A DNA stretch of 64,000 nucleotides from Lachnospiraceae bacterium. Its GTDB lineage: Bacteria > Bacillota > Clostridia > Lachnospirales > Lachnospiraceae. Below, piece by piece: positions 34,364-45,405 of the stretch. The notes beneath the pieces were generated by a model, which was not told the origin of the DNA, did not search any database, and saw only the letters and a program-made list of their open reading frames with translations. Each line of letters begins with the position of its first letter. Within the stretch, counting starts at the first letter, position 1. A program made the translations under genes and the position numbers. Where the stretch lies: NCBI GenBank assembly GCA_029067085.1, contig JAIEFE010000018.1, positions 172,374-236,373 on the forward strand. Direction: 5' to 3'.

Positions 34364-36073
34364 TTATCTCTCCGGCAGCGTAAACTTCGCGATCAACTCA
34401 TCCAGTGTGATTGCCTGTGCCGACAGCTCCTGACTGGTAGCTGAAGATTCCTCAGCCACAGCCGCGTTGGTCTGGATTACATCTGAAATCTGATCCACAC
34501 CCAGCTCCGCTTCCTTCATGGTTGCCATCTGGTTCGAAGAGATCGTACTCATTTCTTTGGAGGACTCAGCCACTTTTCTGATTCCCTCCACCACGATCTC
34601 CAGTGACTCAACCGCACGCTCAGCCACCTTATTGCCGTTCTCAACCTCTTTCATGGTGCCTTCGATCAACGCTCTGGTGTCTACAGCCGACTTGCTGCTC
34701 TCCTCCGCAAGGTTTCTGATCTGGTCAGCCACAACGGAGAAACCGCGTCCCGCTTCTCCTGCTCTCGCCGCCTCAATCGACGCATTCAGGGAAAGCATAT
34801 TTGTCTCAGATGCTATCGTTTCTATCTCTGAAATAATATTACCAATCTTCTGGGAAGCTTCGCTGATGCGGGCCATAGCCTCCACCATTTCCTTCATATC
34901 ATTACTGCTGCGGTCTGCCACATCCGCATATTCCTGAGACTGCTTATAGGCATCCTCCGCAGAAGCCGCAGCTGTCCTTGCCGCCTCCGAAATCGTCGTG
35001 ATCGTTGCATGAAGCTCCTGCACAGCTCCGGCCTGCTCCGTTGCGCCCTCCGCAAGGCTCTGTGAGGTATCGGCAAGGTTGGAGGAACCTGCTGAAACCT
35101 GCTCCGAGGACATCCCGATCTGACGCAGCGTGTCGATCATGTTGTCTCTCAACTGCTTCAGGGAATCGAATATCTGTGTAAGTTCTCCCTTGTACCGCCC
35201 CCCGTCTTTTGAGCGAACAGCGAAATTGGAATTTGCCATTTCACCCAAAATATGTTCCAGATCGTAAATGACAAAAATAAGGGTATCCGCCATATCCTTC
35301 GCTGAAATAATGATATCAGCAATTTCGTCGTCCTGTTTCGTCTCCGGGAAAGGGGAAGACAGATCGCCTTCGGCAAACTGTTCCAATCTATCCTTTAACT
35401 GATTCAACGGTTCATCGATATTATCCGCTATGCTTGCTCCCAGCCGGAGAGATGTAATGATCGCTATCGCGATGATCACCACGATCACCACGGCAAGAAT
35501 GATGCAGACAATCGACAACGTTTTGGAGAGCGTATCTCCGCGCTTCACCTTGAGGTCCATGATGCCGACCAACTCAGTCGTAATCTCCGTATAGAGCGGC
35601 CTCATCTCGTTCGCGGCTATCTCCTGCGCCTGCAGGCAAAGTTCTCTGTCAGTCACAGCCCCGATATCCATGACCCTGCCGTCTATTTCCCAATAAGCCG
35701 GAAGCTTGCTGGCAATGCTCGCATACGCCGCCTTGTTCGCGTCCGTCACCATGTATTGTTCCATCTCCGCAAAGGAAGTCTCAAATTTCTCCTTGTACTC
35801 CTGATGGGACGCTATCTGGCTGTTGATCATATCCGGATCGTCAAAACCGATCGCCGCACGAAGCGCAGAACGCGTCTCCGAGAAATACTCCAGCGCCTTA
35901 CCCACATCACCCTGTGCAAAGCCATAAACCTGCAGTGCATTTGAATATCTCTGCCCCACGATGATCATTGCGATCAGCGCTATCACTGCCACCAAAGCCG
36001 GAATCCCCGATGCGATCAAAAATCCCCGCCCCAATCGTTCCTTAATCCGATACTTGTTTAATTTTTCGTACAT
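34364..36073 (-). CDS. Membrane methyl-accepting chemotaxis protein
   Basis: 569 aa. Helix 1 (about 18-40) and helix 2 (about 188-212) enclose a four-helix-bundle-like sensor with [18 protein letters not shown], like the MCP_4HB class. A HAMP domain follows ([20 protein letters not shown]), then the signalling domain with tip [20 protein letters not shown] and [16 protein letters not shown]. No C-terminal NWETF-like tether is present. The ligand is unknown. AGGAGGGG precedes the ATG. It runs in the same direction as the hybrid kinase upstream, separated by 159 bp. Confidence 0.95.
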   Translation of the reverse strand: MYEKLNKYRIKERLGRGFLIASGIPALVAVIALIAMIIVGQRYSNALQVYGFAQGDVGKALEYFSETRSALRAAIGFDDPDMINSQIASHQEYKEKFETSFAEMEQYMVTDANKAAYASIASKLPAYWEIDGRVMDIGAVTDRELCLQAQEIAANEMRPLYTEITTELVGIMDLKVKRGDTLSKTLSIVCIILAVVIVVIIAIAIITSLRLGASIADNIDEPLNQLKDRLEQFAEGDLSSPFPETKQDDEIADIIISAKDMADTLIFVIYDLEHILGEMANSNFAVRSKDGGRYKGELTQIFDSLKQLRDNMIDTLRQIGMSSEQVSAGSSNLADTSQSLAEGATEQAGAVQELHATITTISEAARTAAASAEDAYKQSQEYADVADRSSNDMKEMVEAMARISEASQKIGNIISEIETIASETNMLSLNASIEAARAGEAGRGFSVVADQIRNLAEESSKSAVDTRALIEGTMKEVENGNKVAERAVESLEIVVEGIRKVAESSKEMSTISSNQMATMKEAELGVDQISDVIQTNAAVAEESSATSQELSAQAITLDELIAKFTLPER

Positions 36074-36232
36074 TTCTGTCCCCTCCTGTACAGCGCCCCA
36101 ACCGATTGAAGCTTTCTGCCTTTGTCTGAATAAATGCTATCACCTAATCATAACACTATTTCTCCATTAAATTCCAGATACATATCTTACAAAAAAGACA
36201 CCTAATCTTTATCTGTTTTTTATATTCCCTGT

Positions 36233-38779
36233 TTACCGCATATATTTTCGCAGCAGTTTGGCTACCTTATTCACATCAATCGGCTTTGAGGTATGGTCAT
36301 CCATACCGCAGTCGATGCACTTTTGTATATCGTCTGAGAAAGCATCAGCGCTTACCGCAATGATAGGGATCGTTTTCGCATCGCCACGGCCCAGGGCTCT
36401 TATTGCAGAGGCTGCCTCCAGCCCGTTCATAACAGGCATGCGGATGTCCATTAAGATCGCCTGATAAAAACCCTCCGGCGATTGTATAAACTGATCCACA
36501 CAGCTTTTGCCGTTTTCCGCATGATCGGGAGACAATCCGATGCCGGAAAGCAGCGCGCTCGCTATTTCCCAATTCAGATCATTATCCTCGGCCACCAGAA
36601 TGTGTTCGCCGTCGAAGTTGATGGAACCTTCTTCAACAGCTTCCGCCTCTTCCTTCAATTTGTTCAGATTATAGTACAGCGTGGACTTAAACAACGGTTT
36701 GACAATAAAAGCATCAACACCCACCTGTCTGGCCTGTTCCTCTATCTCGCTGTTATCGGCGGCAGAGATCATCATAATATGAGCTGTCGTACCGTATCTG
36801 CTTCGAATCTCACGAGCCACTTCAATGCCGTCCATCCCGGGAAGTTTCCAGTCTGCAAGAATGACCTCATAGTCATTCCCTTTCCGGTGCTGCTCCTCTA
36901 TCATCTCCAATGCAGCCTGTCCGTTCAAGGCACATTGTGCATGAATGCCGATGGATTCCAGTGTAGCCAGCGTACATTCACAAAACATCTTGTCATCATC
37001 TATAACCAACGTTCTCCAGGAAGGAATGTCGATATCCTCCTCAGGCAGAAGCGCCGCCTCCATATCCAGCGATACATGAAATGTGCTGCCCTTTTCCTGT
37101 CCGCTTTCCACCTGAATGGTTCCCGCCATCGCGTCAATGATATGCTTGGTAATGCTTAAGCCCAGTCCCGCGCCTTGGATCTGCTGGACACGGGCGTTAT
37201 CCTCGCGCGCGAAAGCTACAAAAAGTTTCTCCTGGAACGCCTCGCTCATACCGATCCCGTCATCATGAACGATCAGATGAATCCTGACATAGGTATCTCC
37301 CTTGTCTGACGGTGTCTGGTACACATCCAACAGTACATTACCGCCCTCCGGCGTATATTTAACTGCGTTCTCCAAAAGATTATGAAGCACTTGTCCCAGC
37401 CGCACGCCATCTCCCCATACGGTTTCCGCAATAATATCATGTACGTGGAGGTCAAAACGCTGATTCTTTTCCCGCGTGCCGGGTTCTATGATATTGACCG
37501 CATTGTGTATCAGCTCCGGCATCAAAATCTGTTCCACATTTAATATCAGTTTGCCGTTTTCAATCTTGGACATATCCAGTATATTGTTGATTATCCCGAG
37601 CAGCTGTTTTCCGGATGCGGAAATTTTGCGCAGGCAGGATTCCACTTTTCTGGTATTGTCTATATTCACAACGGCAATCTCCGTCATGCCTATGATCCCG
37701 TTCATGGGCGTGCGGATATCGTGGCTCATGTTGGAGAGGAATTCACTCTTTGCTCTGTTGGCGCGTTCCGCGCTATCCCTTGCTTCTTTTATTTCCCTGA
37801 TATGCTGCCGTGTCATCTGAATATAGCATACGAACACGATCAAAAACAGAAAAACAATGAAAATACCCATTCTCAACGCAGTAGCCGCCCACTCAGCTCC
37901 AAAGCTGTCAATCGTCCTATCCAGCTCATTGTACGGCATAGAAAGAATAAGATACCATTCCGAATGCGGCAGGCTCCTGCCGTACACCTGGCGTCTGCCG
38001 TCCGCTAAATAGATTTCCTTCGAGTAGTCCACGCCTTTTTCCATAGCAGCCTTTAAACCGGCAATATAATCCGCCAGCCCGCGCTTCACTTCGGCATTCT
38101 TTGCTGCGCTGTCAACATAACGCATTAATTTATCAAAATAATTACTTTCAGGATTCGTATCACTTTGTATGACGATCAGACCATCCCGTCGGATAACAGA
38201 ATAAAACATGGAATCGGACAACTCTGCAGAAAGTGTTTCCGCTATGTATTCAATCGGAAAGCCCGCCACAAGGGACATACTTTTCCTGCCGTCCGGCATT
38301 TCATAAACCATAGGAACACTCAGCAAAATATCGTGTTCATCCGCTTTATTCGTCCCCATCATCATGCGTTCCTCACCGTTTTTGATCGCATTCATGAAGG
38401 TTGCAGAATCAATCGCCCCAATATCCTCCCCATAAAGAAGTTCAAAAGTACCGTCCTCCATGCAAAAAGCAAGCCTGTCAAAACCTCTTGCCTGTGCATT
38501 ATGGGATAAAAGACTGCACATTTCCTCATACCCGTTTTCCCGATTAGGCGCTATATCATGCGCAAGCGCCTCTACCTGTGACAAACGCAGTTCCATGATC
38601 GTTCCGAAATGCAGAGTCGTCTGTTCGCTCATGCCGGCCATATAGATCTCTCCGACTTCATTCATGATCTTAGCGCTTTTTGCGTTCATATCCTTCACCT
38701 GAAAGAAAAAAGCAGCGCTGCATAACACGATCACAACAACGAGACTTACAGCCAGAAAACGGATTGTTTTATGACGCAT
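36233..38779 (-). CDS. Hybrid sensor histidine kinase with two receiver domains
   Basis: 848 aa. An N-terminal helix (8-26), an extracytoplasmic Cache-like sensor of about 270 residues, a second helix (about 300-322), HisKA with [19 protein letters not shown], and a HATPase domain with [16 protein letters not shown] and GAGLGLSI. Two receivers follow: REC1 (about 590-705; [17 protein letters not shown]) and REC2 (about 735-845; [17 protein letters not shown]). No HPt or output domain is visible, so the final target must be a separate protein. The Cache domain suggests a small extracellular ligand. A good promoter lies about 100 bp upstream. Confidence 0.94.
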   Translation of the reverse strand: MRHKTIRFLAVSLVVVIVLCSAAFFFQVKDMNAKSAKIMNEVGEIYMAGMSEQTTLHFGTIMELRLSQVEALAHDIAPNRENGYEEMCSLLSHNAQARGFDRLAFCMEDGTFELLYGEDIGAIDSATFMNAIKNGEERMMMGTNKADEHDILLSVPMVYEMPDGRKSMSLVAGFPIEYIAETLSAELSDSMFYSVIRRDGLIVIQSDTNPESNYFDKLMRYVDSAAKNAEVKRGLADYIAGLKAAMEKGVDYSKEIYLADGRRQVYGRSLPHSEWYLILSMPYNELDRTIDSFGAEWAATALRMGIFIVFLFLIVFVCYIQMTRQHIREIKEARDSAERANRAKSEFLSNMSHDIRTPMNGIIGMTEIAVVNIDNTRKVESCLRKISASGKQLLGIINNILDMSKIENGKLILNVEQILMPELIHNAVNIIEPGTREKNQRFDLHVHDIIAETVWGDGVRLGQVLHNLLENAVKYTPEGGNVLLDVYQTPSDKGDTYVRIHLIVHDDGIGMSEAFQEKLFVAFAREDNARVQQIQGAGLGLSITKHIIDAMAGTIQVESGQEKGSTFHVSLDMEAALLPEEDIDIPSWRTLVIDDDKMFCECTLATLESIGIHAQCALNGQAALEMIEEQHRKGNDYEVILADWKLPGMDGIEVAREIRSRYGTTAHIMMISAADNSEIEEQARQVGVDAFIVKPLFKSTLYYNLNKLKEEAEAVEEGSINFDGEHILVAEDNDLNWEIASALLSGIGLSPDHAENGKSCVDQFIQSPEGFYQAILMDIRMPVMNGLEAASAIRALGRGDAKTIPIIAVSADAFSDDIQKCIDCGMDDHTSKPIDVNKVAKLLRKYMR

Positions 38780-38881
38780 ATGTCAATTACCCCTTTCCCC
38801 AAAATAAATAACGGATAGGGATCCACGCGATGTCAGTACCGGTACGGGTGGCTCGAAAACCGCTGAAATATAGTTATATTT

Positions 38882-38910
38882 ATTGTACTACCGAATATCG
38901 TATAAATCAA
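38882..38910 (-). promoter_or_regulatory. Sigma-A promoter of the hybrid kinase
   Basis: TTGATT (38910-38905) and TACAAT (38887-38882), 17-bp spacing. A palindrome GTACCGGTAC lies in the leader between promoter and gene. Nothing else is evident in the 222-bp gap. Confidence 0.6.
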
Positions 38911-39001
38911 TCATATCTCGCTTTGCCGGCCAACACTCTGCTCCTAACACACCGACTGCACTGACATTCTGAAATGATAGAATTTCACTCACTGTTCTGT
39001 C

Positions 39002-42000
39002 CTAAAAAAATCTGAAACATTCAAAATCAAAATTGCTGCCCGGCAAAAAGACAAAAGATACCGTCCATTTACCGCATACAGGCTCTAAGCTGAATTCTTG
39101 CAGCGTATACACTCCACACTCGGGAAATTCCACAATCTGCTTTACTTCTTCTACGCCGTTGTAAAACCGTATATGAATGGTATTGCTGCCGTTTTGCGCC
39201 CTGCCTTTTATGGAAATTCCCTTTATATCTTGTGTGCCGAAATCCATATCCGCAAATTCCAGAAAAACATTATTGCCGATTCCTTCGATTTTACTGCCGT
39301 TTCTTATGAAGCTGTCTCCATATACGCCATCAGCTTCTCCCGCCTTAAGCTCCTGCCAGGCCTTCTCATATTTCGTAAAGGAAAATCCTTTGATATGGAT
39401 CTTCTGATATACGTGGAAGCTTATGCCTGTAATGCCTTTCAGCCTCCTGCTTAAATGAAAGGTTTCTTCCTGATAAACATTCCATATGGAAGGTTTCTGA
39501 TAGATCACATCCGCGATCATCTCGCTTCCCTCTTCTCCCGGAACGCCTTCCCATATTTGAATCGGATATTCGTTATTGTCCAGCGCAAAAATGGGAATGG
39601 TGATCTCGTCGCTTCCCACATTTCCAAAGTCAAGATTGTCATAACAAATCACGGTATCACCGTCTCTTCCCGTAGCGACGCCTCTCTCGTTGCCACAGCC
39701 GACATCTCCTTTGATCACCGAAGTATACAGACTTCCCGCCACAAATTCATAAGGATCCGTATATGCCTGACCAAATCCGTCTATCGTAAACTCCAGCTGT
39801 GACATGACTCTGGTCTTATCCGTCCCGCTCTTCGACATGGCGAAAAGGCGGAAATTTCCGTCTCCCTTCGCCTTCATCACGGCACGGTTTCCTTCATACG
39901 AAAGGCTGACCAGATTAACCGGCACTCCTGTATCGTTTACTGCCCGGAATATCAGTTCCTTATCGTCTGCCTGCGGCGGTTCCACATACGCTTCCACGGT
40001 GATCGTATCGTTGTCTTTTGTAAACACTTGTCCGTTCAGGGATTTCAGTACTATCTTGCGCACCGGGATTTCTTCCGCTCTGCCAAGTACGATCGGCATT
40101 TCTCTATTGACTTCCAGAGTGGAGACAGCCTGTCCCGACTGTTTCTCACACCCGCAGTCGCTAGACTCGTCATGGCATTCCCGTTCATAGCTCTCGCAGA
40201 CGACAGACGCACCTTCCAAATCTTTTCCTGTCGCCTCGACTTTGATTTCACCCGGCGCCTTGTCAGCCTGAACGATTGCCAGCAGTTTTCCGTTAAAAAG
40301 CCTTCTGCTTACGCCCTTATATGCATCGAAGTCCGTACTGTCTCCATTGTCAAGTCCGATCAGCCTTCCTTTTCCCGATACTTTCACATGGATTCTGTCA
40401 CATGCATTTTCCACGGGATTGCCCTGCTCATCTACCGTGCCTATCGTAAAGAAAAGCAAATCCCTGCCGTCCGCCCTTACGCGAGTATCGTCAGGCGTTA
40501 TTACAATACTTCTTGAATTGCCAAATGAGCGCCTTTCCGCTTTTGCGATCTCGTTTCCGTCATCATCATAAGCAATTGCCGTAAGCGTGCCTTTTTCATA
40601 AGGGATCTGATAGTCCGCTATAATATGGCTTCCGCTTCCCGGCTCATGTGTAAGATGCTGCTTTCCGAGACTCCTATCGTTAATAAACAGCTCTACATAC
40701 GGTGCATTGGAGCATACGCGCACATCGATCAACTGGCCTTCATTAAAATCCCAATACGGGAAAATATGTATCAGCGGCTGTTTTCTGTAATCGGTCCATG
40801 CTGACTGCCATACATAGAAAGAATCCTTCGGGAAACCTGCCGTGTCAATCTGCCCGAAATAGGAATTCTTTGTATGATAAGGCGTAGGTTCTCCGATATA
40901 GTCAAAACCCGACCAGAGAAACTGTCCCAGTGAAAATTCCATATCCCTGTCAAGAGTGGCGCAGATCTCCATCGACTTAGCGCTCCAGCTCGTCGAACTG
41001 TTTCCCAATGCCGAACACTGCTCATCCTCTTCTGCAAGGATTCCCGCTTTGAGAGGGAAGTGATACACGCCTCTGCTCTGTACGATCGATGAAGTCTCAC
41101 TTCCGTATATGACCCAGTCAGGGTGAGCCTTATGATGCTCCTCATAATATTTTTCCGCGTAATTATATCCCGGCATTTTCAGGATATCAGCGCACTTCTG
41201 GGTATTTTCCCACGGCATATAATTAGAGCCGAAGGTCACGCGCGCATTCTTCATCGGGTCGTGCTTTTCCACTTCATCCCGAAGATATCTGGTAATCTCC
41301 AACCCATGCGCATCCGCATGGGTATCATATATCTCATTTCCTATACTCCAGAAAATGATACTCGGATGATTTCTCTCGCTTCTGATCCAGCTCGCCACAT
41401 CCCTCGCAGACCATTCCTTGAAAAATCTCGCATAATCATATTCCGTCTTCGGTCTCTCCCACATATCGAAGGCTTCCGAAATGATCAACATACCCATTTC
41501 ATCGGCAAGCGCAAGCGCTCCCGGCGCCATCATATTGTGCGTTCCCCTTACGGCATTTGCACCCATCTCCTTCAAAATGCGGAATTTACGCCGCATTGCC
41601 GACTGATTAAACGCCGCGCCGAGGGCGCCCAGATCATGATGTTCGCATACACCGTTTAACTTGATGTGCCTGCCGTTTAAGAAAAACCCTTTATCCGTGG
41701 TATATTCCACATGACGGAATCCGATTCTCTGCTCATCCGTATGCAATACTTCCCCGTCTATCGAGAGAGTCGTTATCAGGGTATAAAGCGCAGGTGAATC
41801 AATGTCCCAAAGCTGTACGCCGCTTACATTATAATACTGTATGATCGTCCTGTTTTCGTTTTGGGTCTCCACAGCGTTTTTTCCGGAATCGACAAAATCC
41901 GCCGCCATATGATCCGTCGACTTCATCGCAACTTCATTTCCGTTTTCATCACAGAGCTTATATGCAAGCTGCGCCTTATCCTTCTGATCGCCTGCGACCT

Positions 42001-42517
42001 CAGTTTCAATTCTTACAAGAAAGCTGTCGTCAGCCTGCTTTTTCGAACTGACATACACCGCATTCTCCGGAAGGTAAGTCTTGTCTGTCGTCTGAAACCA
42101 CACATTCCGGTAGATCCCTGCTCCCGAGTACCAACGGCTGTTGGGACTTAAGAAGCACACACGCACCATGATCTCATTTTCTCCCGGTTTCACAAAATCC
42201 GTGACATCCAGTGTAAAGGCAGAATACCCGTACTTCCATTCTCCGGCTTCTGCTCCGTTGATATAAACCGTGCTGTCCATGTAGATGCCTTCAAAGGTGA
42301 TAAACGCCTTTTTATTACTATCCTGCCCATATGTAAAATTCTTCCTGTACCATCCCGTTCCGTCCTCGTACAGATTAAGCGTGTCATAAATGAGCCAGTC
42401 ATGCGGAATATCCACGGCTTGAAACTCCTGCAATCTGCCCATCACCTGTTCGTATGAAGTACCCGGCTCGGTTTTTAAGAAAGACCAGCCGCCGTTCCAT
42501 AACATCTTTTTATTCAT
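39002..42517 (-). CDS. Glycoside hydrolase family 2 (beta-galactosidase-like)
   Basis: 1171 aa from the ATG at 42517, which has GAGGAGG 6 bases upstream. Order: sugar-binding jelly roll (from WNGGWSFLK, about 5-180), Ig-like domain, TIM barrel with acid/base glutamate in SIGNEIYD and nucleophile in YGSETSS, then DUF4982-like (FPYWDFNEGQ) and Big/invasin-like domains, and a C-terminal region resembling a carbohydrate-binding module. There is no signal peptide, so it acts on imported oligosaccharides. Beta-galactosidase is the commonest activity of this layout, but beta-glucuronidase or others cannot be excluded. Next gene downstream direction: none in the operon; the phosphoesterase lies 25 bp upstream. 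Confidence 0.92.
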   Translation of the reverse strand: MNKKMLWNGGWSFLKTEPGTSYEQVMGRLQEFQAVDIPHDWLIYDTLNLYEDGTGWYRKNFTYGQDSNKKAFITFEGIYMDSTVYINGAEAGEWKYGYSAFTLDVTDFVKPGENEIMVRVCFLSPNSRWYSGAGIYRNVWFQTTDKTYLPENAVYVSSKKQADDSFLVRIETEVAGDQKDKAQLAYKLCDENGNEVAMKSTDHMAADFVDSGKNAVETQNENRTIIQYYNVSGVQLWDIDSPALYTLITTLSIDGEVLHTDEQRIGFRHVEYTTDKGFFLNGRHIKLNGVCEHHDLGALGAAFNQSAMRRKFRILKEMGANAVRGTHNMMAPGALALADEMGMLIISEAFDMWERPKTEYDYARFFKEWSARDVASWIRSERNHPSIIFWSIGNEIYDTHADAHGLEITRYLRDEVEKHDPMKNARVTFGSNYMPWENTQKCADILKMPGYNYAEKYYEEHHKAHPDWVIYGSETSSIVQSRGVYHFPLKAGILAEEDEQCSALGNSSTSWSAKSMEICATLDRDMEFSLGQFLWSGFDYIGEPTPYHTKNSYFGQIDTAGFPKDSFYVWQSAWTDYRKQPLIHIFPYWDFNEGQLIDVRVCSNAPYVELFINDRSLGKQHLTHEPGSGSHIIADYQIPYEKGTLTAIAYDDDGNEIAKAERRSFGNSRSIVITPDDTRVRADGRDLLFFTIGTVDEQGNPVENACDRIHVKVSGKGRLIGLDNGDSTDFDAYKGVSRRLFNGKLLAIVQADKAPGEIKVEATGKDLEGASVVCESYERECHDESSDCGCEKQSGQAVSTLEVNREMPIVLGRAEEIPVRKIVLKSLNGQVFTKDNDTITVEAYVEPPQADDKELIFRAVNDTGVPVNLVSLSYEGNRAVMKAKGDGNFRLFAMSKSGTDKTRVMSQLEFTIDGFGQAYTDPYEFVAGSLYTSVIKGDVGCGNERGVATGRDGDTVICYDNLDFGNVGSDEITIPIFALDNNEYPIQIWEGVPGEEGSEMIADVIYQKPSIWNVYQEETFHLSRRLKGITGISFHVYQKIHIKGFSFTKYEKAWQELKAGEADGVYGDSFIRNGSKIEGIGNNVFLEFADMDFGTQDIKGISIKGRAQNGSNTIHIRFYNGVEEVKQIVEFPECGVYTLQEFSLEPVCGKWTVSFVFLPGSNFDFECFRFF

Positions 42518-42542
42518 ACTGTACCTCCTCAAAGCCGCCCAA

Positions 42543-43415
42543 CTAGAGGCGGATATCTAAAGCCTTGACTGCCATCTCTATATATTTTTCAGGAATTTCC
42601 AGACCATTTACTTCATCTCCCGCTTCCCGGCATAATTTTCTGGCAAGCATAATACAGGAATCGCTGTAATCTTCACCCGTATAGAGCAGATGAATATTTA
42701 TTTTTGTCCACCATAGAGCCTTTTTATCCAGTCCTGAAGTTTCATATTCTTTTACAACCGCATCTACATCATATGCAAGTTGAAAAAACTCCTCTTCCCA
42801 GCCGCTGCTTGTCCCATGCAGTATCATATATTGACTTTTTCCATTATGATACTTCGGAATTCCAACAGAACCGGGATTCAGCAGCTTTTTATTCCCAAAT
42901 GATGTGTTTCCCTGCATGTGGGTATGCGCTCCGATCAAAAAATCTACATCCAACTCACTCATAATAACTTTCGCATTTTCATTTTCCCCACCGAGATATT
43001 CTCTCGAGGAGGTAAGCGAACCATGACAATATCGGAAGGAAGGAAAACCATCTTTTTCATAAAAGCCTTTTATCGCAAGACCTTCAAAAAAATCCAAATC
43101 TTCTTTGGAGAGATTTTCATATGTATAGAGAAGGCTTCCGCTCGTGGAATAATAAGTCCAGATCTCATCAGGATCTTTCCTGTGGTTTAACATATAATCT
43201 TCTCTGTTTCCGCGGATAAAGTGACATTTATACTTTTTATTCATATCATAAATGATCTGCATGGTCTTCTGGGGATACGCACAGTCGCTTATATAATCGC
43301 CCAAGAAAATAAATTCGTCCACATTTCTTGTAAGAGCATGGTTAATACAAGTCTCAAGTGCTATATGATTGCTGTGGATATCTCCCATTACTGCTATTTT
43401 ATAATCAATATCCAT
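42543..43415 (-). CDS. Calcineurin-like metallophosphoesterase
   Basis: 290 aa from the ATG at 43415, after GGGAGGAG; the track start at 43457 lies inside the spoVT terminator. Metal-site motifs are MGDIHSNHIAL, FLGDYISD, RGNREDYML, a histidine in RYCHGSL, and GAHTHMQG. This is the YfcE/MJ0936-like group acting on small phosphodiesters or nucleotides; the substrate is unknown. The extra C-terminal 100 residues (about 190-290) are helical and not part of the core fold. It is followed after 25 bp by the GH2 gene and may share its transcript. Confidence 0.9.
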   Translation of the reverse strand: MDIDYKIAVMGDIHSNHIALETCINHALTRNVDEFIFLGDYISDCAYPQKTMQIIYDMNKKYKCHFIRGNREDYMLNHRKDPDEIWTYYSTSGSLLYTYENLSKEDLDFFEGLAIKGFYEKDGFPSFRYCHGSLTSSREYLGGENENAKVIMSELDVDFLIGAHTHMQGNTSFGNKKLLNPGSVGIPKYHNGKSQYMILHGTSSGWEEEFFQLAYDVDAVVKEYETSGLDKKALWWTKINIHLLYTGEDYSDSCIMLARKLCREAGDEVNGLEIPEKYIEMAVKALDIRL

Positions 43416-43437
43416 ATCCAGACACTCCTCCCTTGTG

Positions 43438-43471
43438 AAAAACCGCAGTCTGCACAAAGAGCAAACTGCGG
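43438..43471 (-). terminator. Terminator of spoVT
   Basis: Minus strand CCGCAGTTTGC-TCTTTGT-GCAGACTGCGG followed by TTTTT, 36 bp past the spoVT stop codon. Confidence 0.8.
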
Positions 43472-43506
43472 CCCGGTTTCTGTATTTTGTTTCATTTTTC
43501 TGGACT

Positions 43507-44049
43507 TTACTGCTCCATCTGCCTGCCTAAAAATCCTGCTGCTGACTGAATCAGTTTCTGCTCCACTTCGCCCATTCTGGACTTGTGATCCGTTTCCAAA
43601 AGAATCACGGAGCCGATCACGTCGCCCTCACAGATGATAGGACTGATGGCCTCGTGGTGAACATCCTCAAGGTCAGTACTGATCTGGATAAAATTCCTGT
43701 CGCCCCTGGCCGCAACCACGCTCTCTCTATGGTCGATCTTTTCCTCTAACTCCCTGCTGATGGATTTCCCCAACAGATTTTTCATGCCGCCGGATACCGC
43801 AATAAACTGATCTCTGTCCGTGATCAGGGCGATATGTCCGGATACCTGAGCCATGCTCTCCGCATACTGTTTGGCAAAGGTCCCCATTTCACCGATGGGA
43901 GAATATTTCTTCAGGATGATCTCACCCTCTCTATCCGTATAAATTTCAAGCGGATCCGCCTCCCTGATCCGCAGGGTTCTGCGAATTTCCTTGGGAATTA
44001 CAATACGCCCCAGATCGTCTATCCTTCTCACAATTCCTGTCGCTTTCAT
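43507..44049 (-). CDS. spoVT: Stage V sporulation regulator SpoVT
   Basis: A 180-aa transcription factor, as long as B. subtilis SpoVT (178). The N-terminal AbrB-type swapped-hairpin DNA-binding domain is GIVRRIDDLGRIVIPKEIRRTLRI; the C-terminal half is a GAF-like domain (LITDRDQFIAVSGG ... ISPIICEGDVIGSVIL). SpoVT adjusts sigma-G-dependent genes in the forespore and affects spore coat and germination. GGAGG lies 11 bases before the ATG. In Bacillus and many Clostridia it directly follows pth-mfd; here those genes are 12 kb away. It lies downstream of ddl but has a 136-bp gap. Confidence 0.96.
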   Translation of the reverse strand: MKATGIVRRIDDLGRIVIPKEIRRTLRIREADPLEIYTDREGEIILKKYSPIGEMGTFAKQYAESMAQVSGHIALITDRDQFIAVSGGMKNLLGKSISRELEEKIDHRESVVAARGDRNFIQISTDLEDVHHEAISPIICEGDVIGSVILLETDHKSRMGEVEQKLIQSAAGFLGRQMEQ

Positions 44050-44185
44050 AAGTTATCTTTCCTCCATTTCAACATTCCGAAGCATCTTTTGCTGTTATTT
44101 TTATCAAGCACTGTGCCTGGTCTTTTTCGTTTTACTATTATTTGTAGCGGAGGAAATTATATACATGCGTCGCGACAGTTTTTAC

Positions 44186-45373
44186 TCACTTCTTGATGCC
44201 TTTTGCACCTGACAAGTTTGCGTTTTGCAAAATATTGCTGTCAAATGAGGTCATTCTTCCCTGCTCCTCGCGATCTCTTTTTAACGCCAGCCTGATCATA
44301 TCGTCTAAAAGCACAGCGTAGGGCTTTCCTATTGCCTCAAAGAGATAGAAGGCAAGAGAGCCCGGAATCGGGTTGATCTCATTCACATAGACCTGATCGG
44401 TATCGCGGTCGATCATAAAGTCAATTCTGGAAACACCGTTACAACCAAGAACGCGAAACGTTTTTACTGCAAGCGCGCGAATCTCTTCCCGCTTTTCGGG
44501 CGTCAGATCTGCAGGCAGCTCTCTCTTCGCGGTTCTCATACCCTCGGAACCGCCCTTCTTGCCCGCTACATACTTATCCTCATAGCTTAAGATCCCGGTC
44601 TCGCCGCCGGAAATAGGCTCCTCACACTCGGAAGCCTGCGCCTCCTCATAGTCGCCCAATACCCCGCAGTTGATCTCCCGCAGGTTTAAGATCGCCCGCT
44701 CTGTGAGGACCTTTTCCGAGAAGGTAAAGGCGTACTCCAAAGCCTCCCGCAGTTCCTCTCTGTCTTTTGCCACTTTGATGCCCACGCTGGAGCCAAGGTT
44801 GACGGGTTTTACGATGGCAGGATACCCGATTTTTTTCTCCACCTGATCGAAAGCTGCCTCCTCGCTGCCCTGATAATCCTTCGCATGAAGTGTCACACAG
44901 GGAAGAACCGGAATATCGTTATCCTGAAGCACTGTCTTCATCACGTATTTGTCCATGGTCACGGCGGATGCCATCACGTCGCAGCCCGCAAAAGGAATGT
45001 TGTAGTGGGATAAAAAGCCCTGCAAAGAACCATCCTCCACGTTCGCGCCGTGCACAACGGGGAATGCCACATCGATCTGCGCCACCTCGGAGCTGCCAAA
45101 CTTTTTTGCCGGGTACTGTATCAGCTTTACACTATTTCCCTCGCACATCAAAAAAACTCTGATGCTCCTTTTTAAGAGCTCGGGAATGTTCTTATAATTT
45201 GCGATATCGCCCACAGGCTCCCCCGTGTAGAGCTCGTTCTCCTTGGTGATATAGATAGGAATCGGTTCGTATTTTGTTCTGTCAAAGGTATTGTACGCCT
45301 GAAGTCCCGAAATGACGGACACCTCGTGTTCCACGCTCTTTCCGCCGAAGAAAACGCCCACTCTGATTTTCAT
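44186..45373 (-). CDS. ddl: D-alanine--D-alanine ligase
   Basis: A 395-aa ATP-grasp enzyme joining two D-alanines for peptidoglycan precursors. Signatures: VFFGGKSVEHEVSVISG at the N-terminus, FPVVHGANVEDGSLQG (HGxxGEDG-like, with VED), KPVNLGSSVGI, and the C-terminal RIDFMIDRDTDQVYVNEINPIPGS. It is longer than E. coli Ddl (306) because of an insertion with a charged stretch around LGDYEEAQASECEEPISGG and a 40-residue C-terminal tail. AAAGGA precedes the ATG. It follows murF by 32 bp, so the enzyme making D-Ala-D-Ala and the one adding it are in one operon. Confidence 0.95.
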   Translation of the reverse strand: MKIRVGVFFGGKSVEHEVSVISGLQAYNTFDRTKYEPIPIYITKENELYTGEPVGDIANYKNIPELLKRSIRVFLMCEGNSVKLIQYPAKKFGSSEVAQIDVAFPVVHGANVEDGSLQGFLSHYNIPFAGCDVMASAVTMDKYVMKTVLQDNDIPVLPCVTLHAKDYQGSEEAAFDQVEKKIGYPAIVKPVNLGSSVGIKVAKDREELREALEYAFTFSEKVLTERAILNLREINCGVLGDYEEAQASECEEPISGGETGILSYEDKYVAGKKGGSEGMRTAKRELPADLTPEKREEIRALAVKTFRVLGCNGVSRIDFMIDRDTDQVYVNEINPIPGSLAFYLFEAIGKPYAVLLDDMIRLALKRDREEQGRMTSFDSNILQNANLSGAKGIKK

Positions 45374-45405
45374 TCTTTCTGTTTCCTTTCTGTTTATTCA
45401 TAATG